DNA from: an uncultured Blautia sp.
GTDB taxonomy: Bacteria; Bacillota; Clostridia; Lachnospirales; Lachnospiraceae
Reading direction: 5' to 3'
DNA length: 50,492 nt
NCBI GenBank assembly: GCA_934373235.1
Contig: CAKROW010000016.1
Span: 1 to 50,492 of the forward strand
Shown here in pieces: positions 26,633-34,376 of this stretch (position 1 is the stretch's first letter; each line of letters starts with the position of its first letter). The notes beneath the pieces were generated by a model. That model was not told where the DNA came from. It did not search any database and saw nothing but the letters and a program-made list of their open reading frames with translations. A program made the translations under genes and the position numbers.

Positions 26633-27730
26633 ATGAATAAAGATCAGATTTTGATCATCGATGGAACTGATTATAAAAAAATGACAAAAGAGCTTCTGAC
26701 AAAGGCAGATCTCAAGTCCCATATAAAGGACAGGAACAAAAAGATTGGTATTAAGCCCAATCTGGTATCCCCATCTGAGGCTTCCTGGGGAGCCACCACC
26801 CATCCGGAGATCGTGGCAGGGATCATTGAGTATCTTAAGGAATATGGATATGAGGATATTGTGATGCTTGAGGGTTCCTGGGTAGGTGACAGAACAGATG
26901 AAGTGTGCCAGGTCTGCGGATATGACAGACTGTCACAGGAATATCAGGTTCCCTTCTGGGATATGCAGAAGGAGAAAGGTTGTGCCACAGAATGTAAGGG
27001 CATGAAGTTGAATATCTGCGAGAGAGTGAAGGAGATCGATTTTCTCATTAATGTGCCGGTGCTGAAAGGCCACTGCCAGACAAAGATTACCTGTGCTCTC
27101 AAGAATATGAAAGGCCTGATCCCCAATTCCGAGAAACGCCGTTTTCATTCCCTGGGGCTTCACAAACCTATTGCTCATTTAAATGCAGGTATCCATCAGG
27201 ATTTTATTGTGGTAGATAATATCTGTGGTGACCTGGATTTTGAGGACGGAGGCAATCCTGTGGTGATGAACCGTATCCTGGCAGGCTGCGATCCGGTTCT
27301 TATAGATGCCTATGTCTGTGAGATGATGCACTATAAAGTAGAGGATGTGCCCTATGTGAAGCTGGCCGGAGAACTGGGTGTGGGATGTTCTGATATATTA
27401 AGGGCAGATATCTGTTACTGCACAGAGGAGGCAGACAAAACCCTTCCCAAATCCAGAAAAGTGGTGGAGCTTGCAGATGCTGTGGAAGAGGTGGAATCCT
27501 GCAGCGCCTGTTACGGATATCTGATCCCGGCCCTTGAGATGCTGAAGGATGAGGGCCTTTTTGAAAAGCTTCATACCAAGATCTGTATCGGACAGGGATA
27601 CCGGGGTAAGAGCGGAGAACTTGGCATCGGCAACTGTACAAGGAAATTTGCCCATTATGCAGAGGGCTGTCCGCCAACAGAGAACCAGATCTATGATTTC
27701 CTGAAAAAATATATTACCGGTGAAGAATAA
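26633..27730 (+). CDS. DUF362 domain-containing protein
   Basis: A 365-residue cytoplasmic protein of the DUF362 family, recognised by KIGIKPNLVSPSEASWGATT (about 40-60), the middle segment INVPVLKGHCQTKITCALKNMKG with its conserved KxH and NMKG, and DPVLIDAYVCEMM. Members often carry iron-sulfur ferredoxin motifs. Here only scattered Cys occur (VCQVC, SCSACYG, CTRKFAHYAEGC), and CxxC pairs are present but no full 2x[4Fe-4S] set. The function of the family is not established. GAAAGGAATT precedes the start. A hairpin downstream separates it from the convergent kinase-like gene. Confidence 0.82.
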   Translation: MNKDQILIIDGTDYKKMTKELLTKADLKSHIKDRNKKIGIKPNLVSPSEASWGATTHPEIVAGIIEYLKEYGYEDIVMLEGSWVGDRTDEVCQVCGYDRLSQEYQVPFWDMQKEKGCATECKGMKLNICERVKEIDFLINVPVLKGHCQTKITCALKNMKGLIPNSEKRRFHSLGLHKPIAHLNAGIHQDFIVVDNICGDLDFEDGGNPVVMNRILAGCDPVLIDAYVCEMMHYKVEDVPYVKLAGELGVGCSDILRADICYCTEEADKTLPKSRKVVELADAVEEVESCSACYGYLIPALEMLKDEGLFEKLHTKICIGQGYRGKSGELGIGNCTRKFAHYAEGCPPTENQIYDFLKKYITGEE

Positions 27731-27760
27731 TAAAAAGGCTGATGGCCCAAAGCACCAAAG

Positions 27761-27789
27761 AGGGGAGAAAGAGCGATTCTTTCTCCCCT
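27761..27789. terminator. Bidirectional terminator between convergent genes
   Basis: A perfect 12-bp stem, AGGGGAGAAAGA (27761-27772) with TCTTTCTCCCCT (27778-27789), and a 5-base loop. It lies between the DUF362 gene (plus) and the cytidylate-kinase-like gene (minus). The T-runs on both sides are short. Confidence 0.65.
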
Positions 27790-27825
27790 TATGCATGTGC
27801 AGGTATGTATGATGCAAAGAAAAAC

Positions 27826-28413
27826 TTACAGGCTGTTTTTTACAATGTCCACGATCTGATCCATGGAAAAACGGCTGCTGTCAATGCAAAGATCATACTG
27901 GGTCATGTCCATCCATTTGGAATCTGTAAAATATTCGTAGTAGGCACGGCGCTCTTTGTCCATCTTTTTGACCAGCTTCCGTACACTTGCCTCTTCCCGT
28001 CCTGTGCGGCGGATCACGTTCTGAACCCTGTCCTCAAAAGGCGCATGGATAAAAATACTTAAAGATTTGTTCTTAAGGATATTGGTGGCACAACGGCCTA
28101 CGATCACACAGTCTTCTTTCTGCCCAAGGGAGATGATGATCTTCTTCTGCAGTTCATAAAGGACATCGTTCATAGGTACAAAAGAAAAATTATCGGTAAA
28201 CTGCAGCTCGCTGTCAACAGGAAATACCCACTGGCTGGCTTTTTTTTCATCTACCTTGGCAAAGGTGTCAAAAGGTACATTGTTCTTCTTGGCTGCAATC
28301 TCGATCAGTTCCTTGTCATAGAAACCGATATCCAGTTTTTCTGCCAGAGTTTTGCCGATCAGGCGGCCATTACTTCCAAACATACGGTTAATTGTGATGA
28401 TACGCTTTGCCAT
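27826..28413 (-). CDS. Cytidylate-kinase-like protein
   Basis: A 195-residue P-loop protein of the cytidylate kinase-like family (the Cmk-like group found widely in Firmicutes, distinct from housekeeping Cmk). The nucleotide-binding region is MFGSNGRLIGKTLAEKL (about 11-27), then FYDKELIEIAAKKN, CVIVGRCA, and the lid/Arg-rich region VQNVIRRTGREEASVRKLV. The Walker A is the degenerate GSxGRxIG form typical of this group. AAAGGGGG lies just upstream of the start. The substrate is unknown. It has its own promoter with a palindromic element (28473-28502) and a GC-rich leader hairpin. It is transcribed against all its neighbours. Confidence 0.85.
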   Translation of the reverse strand: MAKRIITINRMFGSNGRLIGKTLAEKLDIGFYDKELIEIAAKKNNVPFDTFAKVDEKKASQWVFPVDSELQFTDNFSFVPMNDVLYELQKKIIISLGQKEDCVIVGRCATNILKNKSLSIFIHAPFEDRVQNVIRRTGREEASVRKLVKKMDKERRAYYEYFTDSKWMDMTQYDLCIDSSRFSMDQIVDIVKNSL

Positions 28414-28434
28414 AAAAAAACCCCCTTTATCTAA

Positions 28435-28454
28435 GTCCCGGGTCTTTCCGGGAC
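28435..28454 (-). promoter_or_regulatory. Leader hairpin of the kinase-like gene
   Basis: GTCCCGG and CCGGGAC form a 7-bp GC-rich stem with a 6-base loop, between the predicted promoter and the ribosome binding site on the minus strand. No T-run follows on either strand. Confidence 0.5.
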
Positions 28455-28472
28455 ATGTTATTCTGTAATTTA

Positions 28473-28502
28473 TTTATATCACATTTATGTGAAAAATGCC
28501 AG
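28473..28502 (-). promoter_or_regulatory. Promoter of kinase-like gene with embedded palindrome
   Basis: Read on the minus strand: CTGGCA, an 18-base spacer, then TATAAA. The spacer contains the perfect palindrome TCACAT-TT-ATGTGA (28479-28492), directly touching the -10. A dimeric regulator bound there would block RNA polymerase. Confidence 0.5.
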
Positions 28503-28720
28503 AAAATAATGAGATATTTGGAAAATAATATTTAAAATACACAAAATGATAAAAATTCACCCAAAAAGCAGATAGAGTATCCGGCAAATAAAGCGGCATC
28601 CAAGAAACCTATTGAAGCATTGCGGTACTCCGGCTGATTTTTTTACTGGAAATCCACGTAAGTATACGTTATAATTCTTATTACAGAGTAAAGCGGATAC
28701 AAGAAAGGGAGACGTATAAA
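28503..28720. other. Intergenic region between divergent genes
   Basis: AT-rich gap upstream of the M28 peptidase gene. A perfect TATAAT at 28670-28675 is a plausible -10 for the plus-strand operon, but no good -35 is found at 16-18 bases. AGAAAGGGAG at 28702-28711 is the ribosome binding site for the TTG start at 28721. No small gene seen. Confidence 0.4.
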
Positions 28721-30742
28721 TTGAACATCGTGGATAAATGTGTATCATGTCTGGACATTGAGAAATCCTACCGTCTTGCCAGACGCATGGAGAGGGAGAA
28801 ATCCAATCCGGTCCTGGGATACCGTACTGCCGGTTCCCTGGCAGAGCGTAAAACAGGGGATATGCTGGCAGAAGAGATGAGACTTGCCGGTATCCCCATG
28901 GTGGAGAAGGATAAGATACGGGTGGATGCCTGGGAATTTCAGAAAGCGGTCCTTCGCTACTGTGACAGGGAAGGCGCAGAACATGAGATCCAGCTTGGAG
29001 CTTATCAGACAGATTTTAAGACCAACGGTTTTGAGAAGTTCGAGATGGTATATCTGGGCAGGGGAACCGCGGCAGAATATGAGAATATTGACGTAAAGGG
29101 AAAGCTGGTTCTGGTGGAGATCAACCAGAGAGAAGAATGGTGGATCAACTATCCGGTATATCAGGCACATCTTAAAGGCGCGGCAGCTCTGATCGCCGTG
29201 CAGAGCAGGGGTTATGCCCAGATCAATGACACGGCATTAAATGCGCAGGATATCGCCGGCCCCGCAGATGCCCCTGCTTTTTCCATGTCAAGAGCAGACT
29301 TTCAGGGAATCCGGCAACTGATGCGTGATAACTGGAAGACAAAGGGGATTCCCTGCCTTACAGTGGAACTGGATGCAGTTACAGAGGTGAAGAAGGATCA
29401 GTATACCTATAACATTGTGGGAACCATTCCGGGAACACATTCCGGATCCATGATCCTTTTAAGCGCCCATTATGATTCCTATTTCGAGGGATTTCAGGAC
29501 GATAACGCAGCAGTTGCCATGATCATAGGTATTGCCAGGGCACTGCTTGAAGGCGGCTATCAGCCTTATCATACCATTGTGATCTGTGCCCTTGCAGCAG
29601 AGGAGTGGGGGATTTCCGATACCAAATACGACTGGTCCACCGGTGCCTACAGACAGGTATTTGAGGCACGCCCCCAGTGGCAGGGCCATGTGATCGCAGA
29701 TATGAATTTTGAACTTCCCGCACATGCACACAGCAGCAGGGATGCTGTGCGCTGTACATATGAATATGCAGATTTTATCCAGAAATTTGTGGATGGGGTC
29801 AAAATACCGGAGGGAATCTATCCGGATGGAATGACAACCCTTTATCCTATTGAAACCTGGTCAGATGATTTTACCATGTCCATTGCAGGGATCCCTTCCA
29901 TGGTCAATGATTTCAGCGGCGGTCCCTTCATGGAAAATTACTATCATTCCCAGTATGACAACCAGGATGTATATGAGAAGCCTGTCTACAGATTCCATCA
30001 TGAGTTTTATTTACGGTTGCTGTGTGCCATTGACAGCCTGGCCCTGCCGCCTCTGAATTTTGCACGTGTGCTGGCAGGAAGCATTGAGAGCCTTGACATG
30101 ACTTTGTGTGAGCGTACAGGAGCCAACGGCCCCCTGCTTCTTGAAAAGACAGAGGAAGCCCAGAAGGAAGCGGCTGTTCTCTGGGAAAAGATCCGCAGAT
30201 GGAACGCCGGGAACATGGAGAGCCGGGACTGGAAGAAATCCGATAAGATCACAGAGAAGCTTCTTGGGATCTTCCGCAAATCCCAGGATTATTTTGTGCG
30301 GCTTGACTGGGATGACGGGGTGATCTTTCCCCAGCAGGCAGTACAGAACAATCTGTATGCCCTGGATGAGGCAATGGAATATTTAAGCCTGGGACAGGTG
30401 GAGCCTGCCTTAAATGCTTTTTACAGTATAGATAACAACTGTTATGCTTTTCAGTTTGAAAAGGAAGTATTCTATCACTTTACGGAATATATCATGAAGC
30501 AGTCCCCTGACAGACTGATGTGGGGAAAGGGAAGGATCATCCACCATGAGAATCTTTATGATATTGTAAAAAGCCTGAGAGAAAAAAGAGCGGGAGACAG
30601 CCTGGAGCCTGAGCACGCGCTTCTCAAAGAGGCCTGGAAGCGGCAGAGCGGCTATTACGTGGACGATATAGAGTATCTGATCCGTGCCGCAGGCAAGCTT
30701 AAGGATATGCTCCACGAGGCAGTTCTTATGTTTGAAGAATAA
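28721..30742 (+). CDS. M28-family metallopeptidase
   Basis: Zinc aminopeptidase-type enzyme of 673 residues without a signal peptide, so probably cytoplasmic. A PA-like insert lies at about 110-220. The M28 metal ligands are visible in order: His in LLSAHYDS, the bridging Asp in FQDDNAAVA, the Glu pair in LAAEEWG, Asp in ADMNFE, and His in YYHSQYDN. A helical C-terminal region of about 230 residues follows, longer than minimal M28 enzymes. The start is TTG at 28721, nine bases after AGAAAGGGAG; no ATG fits as well. It heads a co-directional run through the GNAT, GH13, molybdenum hydroxylase and DUF6077 genes (gaps under 20 bp). The natural substrate is unknown. Confidence 0.88.
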   Translation: MNIVDKCVSCLDIEKSYRLARRMEREKSNPVLGYRTAGSLAERKTGDMLAEEMRLAGIPMVEKDKIRVDAWEFQKAVLRYCDREGAEHEIQLGAYQTDFKTNGFEKFEMVYLGRGTAAEYENIDVKGKLVLVEINQREEWWINYPVYQAHLKGAAALIAVQSRGYAQINDTALNAQDIAGPADAPAFSMSRADFQGIRQLMRDNWKTKGIPCLTVELDAVTEVKKDQYTYNIVGTIPGTHSGSMILLSAHYDSYFEGFQDDNAAVAMIIGIARALLEGGYQPYHTIVICALAAEEWGISDTKYDWSTGAYRQVFEARPQWQGHVIADMNFELPAHAHSSRDAVRCTYEYADFIQKFVDGVKIPEGIYPDGMTTLYPIETWSDDFTMSIAGIPSMVNDFSGGPFMENYYHSQYDNQDVYEKPVYRFHHEFYLRLLCAIDSLALPPLNFARVLAGSIESLDMTLCERTGANGPLLLEKTEEAQKEAAVLWEKIRRWNAGNMESRDWKKSDKITEKLLGIFRKSQDYFVRLDWDDGVIFPQQAVQNNLYALDEAMEYLSLGQVEPALNAFYSIDNNCYAFQFEKEVFYHFTEYIMKQSPDRLMWGKGRIIHHENLYDIVKSLREKRAGDSLEPEHALLKEAWKRQSGYYVDDIEYLIRAAGKLKDMLHEAVLMFEE

Positions 30743-30761
30743 TCAACATCTGGAGGAAAAA

Positions 30762-31397
30762 ATGGAAAGCCATAATTTATACCGTGTAAAAGAAGAAGAC
30801 CTGGATAAAATGATCCGTATTCTCACTGTATGCTTTGCAAAGGATCCTTTATACCAGGCACTGATCCCGGATCCGGAGACAAGGGAGAGGCTGCTGCCGG
30901 AGCTTTTTACCTGTGATCTCACGGAGTTTTTTGAAACCTGTGAGATTTTTGCGGACAGCAGTGATCTGAACAGCATCCTTGTGGTATCAGATGGCACAGA
31001 GCATGAGGCTGCCTTGCATAACATGATGGTGGATTTCTTCGCACTTCTCAAAACTGATGGATATCTTATCAAGGAGGATCACAGCCTTTCCACACTGTGG
31101 AAATTCATCCAGGGAAAAGATTATTTAAACTCAAGCTGGACATCCCAGCTCCACACCCAGGACAGACTTCATGTGATCTATCTGGCTGTGGCACCCAAGA
31201 TGCAGCACCACGGTCTTGCGGAGAAGCTTATGGATGAAGTGATCGATTATGCGGATGCCCATAAGCTTATGGTTTCTCTGGAAACCCACAATCCGGCAAA
31301 TGTGGCAATGTATGAGAAATTCGGATTTAAATTATATGGTGTCATACAGAAAAAAGGCTTTGATCTGAAGCAGTATTGCATGATCAAACAGGCTTAA
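30762..31397 (+). CDS. GNAT-family N-acetyltransferase
   Basis: A 211-residue acetyl-CoA-dependent acetyltransferase. The CoA-binding motif A is in VIYLAVAPKMQHHGLAEKLM (about 136-155), followed by LETHNPANVAMYEKFGFKLY, the typical motif B ending. TGGAGG lies six bases before the ATG at 30762; the upstream in-frame extension overlaps the M28 gene and is unlikely. The acceptor is unknown. The gene is 19 bp after the M28 peptidase and 12 bp before the GH13 gene. Confidence 0.88.
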   Translation: MESHNLYRVKEEDLDKMIRILTVCFAKDPLYQALIPDPETRERLLPELFTCDLTEFFETCEIFADSSDLNSILVVSDGTEHEAALHNMMVDFFALLKTDGYLIKEDHSLSTLWKFIQGKDYLNSSWTSQLHTQDRLHVIYLAVAPKMQHHGLAEKLMDEVIDYADAHKLMVSLETHNPANVAMYEKFGFKLYGVIQKKGFDLKQYCMIKQA

Positions 31398-31409
31398 AGG
31401 AGAATGAAA

Positions 31410-33083
31410 ATGGAACGAAAATGGTGGCATGACAAGGTAGCATATCAGATCTACCCGAAAAGCTTTTATGACTCAAACGGAGATGGCATCGGTGATATCA
31501 ACGGAATCATCAGTAAGCTGGATTACCTCAAAGATCTGGGAGTGGATATCCTCTGGCTTTCTCCGATCTACAGATCACCTCTGGCAGACCAGGGATATGA
31601 TATTGCAGATTATTATGCGATCGATCCCAGGTTTGGAACCATGGAGGATATGGAAAATCTCATTGCCGAGGCAAAAAAGAGAGAGATGTACATCCTTATG
31701 GACCTGGTGGTTAACCACTGTTCTGATGAACATGAATGGTTCCGCCAGGCAGTGAAGGAACCAGATGGAAAATATGGAAAATTCTTCTATATTGAGGACA
31801 GAAAAGAGGGGAAAAAGCCCTGCAACTGGCGCAGCTATTTCGGCGGCTCTGTGTGGGAAGAGCTTCCCGGACATCCGGACAAAGAGTATCTTCATCTTTT
31901 CCATAAGAAGCAGCCGGACCTCAACTGGGAGAACCCGGAGGTAAGGGAAGAGGTCTACAAAAATATCCGCTGGTGGATGGAAAAAGGTCTTGGAGGATTT
32001 CGCATTGATGCTATCATCAACATTAAGAAAAAACTGCCCTTTAAAGATTACCCCGCAGACAGGGAAGATGGCCTGTGCAGCGTAAACTATATGCTTGAGG
32101 AGGCAGAAGGCATCGGTGATTTTCTGGGAGAGATGGCGGAAAAGTGTTTCCGTCCCTATGATGCCTTTACCGTAGGTGAGGTATTTAACGAAAAGGATGA
32201 TGAACTTAAGGATTTCATAGGAGAAAACGGCTATTTTTCATCCATGTTTGACTTTGCAGAGACCTGTTATGGAAAAAGTGAAAACGGCTGGTACGATTCC
32301 AGGACATCCCTGACTCCGGAGGAATACAAGAAATGTATTTTCTATTCCCAGAAAAGAGTGGCTGATACAGGAATGCTCTCAAATATCATTGAAAACCATG
32401 ATGAGCCAAGAGGTGTATGTCATTATCTCCTTCCGAAGGATCGCTGCCCGGATGCCAAAAAGCTTCTTGCAGGTGTGTATTTCCTGTTAAAGGGAATTCC
32501 CTTTATCTATCAGGGGCAGGAGATCGGAATGGAAAACATGAACTTTACTTCCATTGACCAGATCGATGATATCAGTACCATTGATGAGTACCAGGTATCT
32601 CTGGACGCAGGATACAGTGAAGAAGAAGCACTTAAGATCGCCTCCGCTTTTTCCAGGGATAACGGCAGGACACCCATGCAGTGGAATCAGGAGAAAAACG
32701 CGGGATTTACAACCGGAGCCCCCTGGCTCTGTGTAAATCCGGATTACAGGAAGATTAATGCAGAGTCCCAGTTAAAGGACAGTGATTCGCTTCTGGCCTT
32801 TTACAGAAAGCTTACAAGACTCCGCAAAGATCCGGAATATAAAGATACTTTTGTATACGGAACCTTTGAGCCTTACCAGGAAGAAACAGAGAATCTGATC
32901 GCCTATACAAGGCAGGGAGAAAAGAAGCTGCTTGTTATGGGAAATCTTCAGAACCAACCCTGTAAGGTGACACTTCCGGGAGAATGTGTAAAGGTTCTTC
33001 TTGACAATCAGGCTGAGAAGGCAGCAAGAGAAAAAGAACTGCTTCTTAAGCCTTATGAATTTATGGTTCTGGAATACAGATAG
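31410..33083 (+). CDS. GH13 alpha-glucosidase (oligo-1,6-glucosidase type)
   Basis: Cytoplasmic glycoside hydrolase that splits alpha-glucosidic bonds in short sugars, 557 residues, the usual size. The (beta/alpha)8 barrel begins at VAYQIYPKSFYDSNGDGIGD. The conserved regions are MDLVVNH (region I), GFRIDAI with the nucleophile Asp near 200, TVGEVFN with the acid/base Glu, and IENHDEPR with the third Asp. The QPDLNWENPEV segment is typical of the GH13_31 group. The ATG at 31410 is chosen over the ATG at 31404 because the GGAG at 31399-31402 is seven bases away from it and only one from the other. There is no signal peptide, so it acts on imported malto- or isomalto-oligosaccharides. Confidence 0.93.
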   Translation: MERKWWHDKVAYQIYPKSFYDSNGDGIGDINGIISKLDYLKDLGVDILWLSPIYRSPLADQGYDIADYYAIDPRFGTMEDMENLIAEAKKREMYILMDLVVNHCSDEHEWFRQAVKEPDGKYGKFFYIEDRKEGKKPCNWRSYFGGSVWEELPGHPDKEYLHLFHKKQPDLNWENPEVREEVYKNIRWWMEKGLGGFRIDAIINIKKKLPFKDYPADREDGLCSVNYMLEEAEGIGDFLGEMAEKCFRPYDAFTVGEVFNEKDDELKDFIGENGYFSSMFDFAETCYGKSENGWYDSRTSLTPEEYKKCIFYSQKRVADTGMLSNIIENHDEPRGVCHYLLPKDRCPDAKKLLAGVYFLLKGIPFIYQGQEIGMENMNFTSIDQIDDISTIDEYQVSLDAGYSEEEALKIASAFSRDNGRTPMQWNQEKNAGFTTGAPWLCVNPDYRKINAESQLKDSDSLLAFYRKLTRLRKDPEYKDTFVYGTFEPYQEETENLIAYTRQGEKKLLVMGNLQNQPCKVTLPGECVKVLLDNQAEKAAREKELLLKPYEFMVLEYR

Positions 33084-33096
33084 AAGGGAAAGAAAT

Positions 33097-33909
33097 ATGC
33101 TGAAGATAAAAAATTATGTAAAGGCAGAGAGCCTTGACCAGGCATATGAGCTGAATCAGAAGAAGACAGCCTGCGTACTGGGAGGAATGGTATGGCTTAA
33201 AATGGGAAATCGTAACATTGCCACTGCCATTGATCTGTCCGGACTGGGTCTTGATACCATCACAGAGACCGAGGAAGAATTTGTGATCGGTGCCATGACA
33301 CCACTTCGGATACTGGAAACAGACCCGGCACTGAATGATTATACAGATGGAGCTATCCGCGAAAGCCTGCGCCATATTGTGGGAGTGCAGTTCCGCAACT
33401 GTGCCACAGTGGGCGGAAGTATTTTCGGACGTTTCGGATTTTCAGATGTGCTGACCATGTTTCTTGCAATGGATACCTGGGTGGAACTTTATAAAGGGGG
33501 AAAGATCCCTCTTACTGAGTTTGCATCCATGGAGCATGACAGGGATATCCTGGTAAATATCATCGTAAAAAAGAAACCGTTAAATAGTGTATATTTAAGC
33601 CACAGAAACAATTCCACTGATTTTCCGGTGCTTACCTGCGCTGCCTCTCTGCTGGATGGGAAAGCAAGAACCGTTATCGGTGCAAGACCTGGTAAAGCAC
33701 TGCTTGTGGAAGACAAAGAGGGAATCCTTGAGGGATATACATCCATGAGTCCTGAGGAAAAAGTCGGTGCTTCCAGGGCCTTTGCTGCATATGCGGCAGA
33801 ACATGTACCTACTGACAGAAACATGCGTGCATCAAAAGAATATAGAAGCCACCTTGTGAAGGTGCTTACCAGAAGAGCCTGGGAGGAGATTGGAGGTAGG
33901 ATTCAATGA
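33097..33909 (+). CDS. Molybdenum hydroxylase FAD-binding subunit (XdhB/CoxM type)
   Basis: A 270-residue flavin subunit of a three-subunit xanthine-dehydrogenase-type enzyme. FAD-binding motifs are ACVLGGMVWLKMGNR near residue 30 and CATVGGSIFGRFGFSDVLTM near 105-125, followed by the small C-terminal CO-dehydrogenase flavoprotein domain. The ATG at 33097 has GGGAAAGAA upstream and lies 13 bp after the GH13 stop. The stop overlaps the start of the Fe-S subunit by 4 bases. No extra [4Fe-4S] insert is seen. Electrons would pass from the Fe-S subunit to this FAD and then to NAD+ or another acceptor. Confidence 0.9.
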   Translation: MLKIKNYVKAESLDQAYELNQKKTACVLGGMVWLKMGNRNIATAIDLSGLGLDTITETEEEFVIGAMTPLRILETDPALNDYTDGAIRESLRHIVGVQFRNCATVGGSIFGRFGFSDVLTMFLAMDTWVELYKGGKIPLTEFASMEHDRDILVNIIVKKKPLNSVYLSHRNNSTDFPVLTCAASLLDGKARTVIGARPGKALLVEDKEGILEGYTSMSPEEKVGASRAFAAYAAEHVPTDRNMRASKEYRSHLVKVLTRRAWEEIGGRIQ

Positions 33910-34376
33910 ATATCAGTTTCTGGCTGAACGGAGTGAAAAAGCAGGTGGAGGTCCGTCCGGATGAGCTTCTTCTGGATATGCTCAGAAGAAACAGTTGTTA
34001 CAGTGTGAAACGTGGCTGTGAGACAGCCAACTGCGGACTTTGTACAGTCCTTATGGACCAGCGCCCGATTCTTTCATGTTCCATGCTGGCTGCCCGCGTG
34101 GACGGCAGAAAGATCGTAACTCTTGAGGGTATGCAGGAGGAAGCAAAAGAGTTTGCAGCATTTATGGGAGATGAGGGAGCAGAACAGTGCGGCTTCTGTA
34201 ATCCGGGATTTGTCATGAATGTTTTTGCCATGCTCAGGGAACTTGAAGACCCCACAGAAGATGATATCCGGGAGTATCTTTCCGGAAATCTCTGCCGTTG
34301 TTCAGGATTTGTGGGACAGACCAGGGCAATCCTTAAATTTATAGAATACAAAAAAGGACAGGAGGGAGAAAAATGA
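33906..34376 (+). CDS. Molybdenum hydroxylase [2Fe-2S] subunit (XdhC/CoxS type)
   Basis: A 156-residue electron-transfer subunit with two [2Fe-2S] clusters. The N-terminal plant-type ferredoxin fold has Cys ligands in KRGCETANCGLCTV and the later ILSC. The C-terminal helical domain has CGFCNPGF and GNLCRCSGF. All eight ligands are present. The start and stop both overlap neighbours by 4 bases, so the three subunits are translationally coupled. Confidence 0.95.
   Translation: MNISFWLNGVKKQVEVRPDELLLDMLRRNSCYSVKRGCETANCGLCTVLMDQRPILSCSMLAARVDGRKIVTLEGMQEEAKEFAAFMGDEGAEQCGFCNPGFVMNVFAMLRELEDPTEDDIREYLSGNLCRCSGFVGQTRAILKFIEYKKGQEGEK

Noticed and set aside
27742..28062. Plus-strand ORF opposite the cytidylate-kinase-like gene
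   Set aside because: Antisense to a gene with clear motifs, and it starts within the terminator hairpin region.
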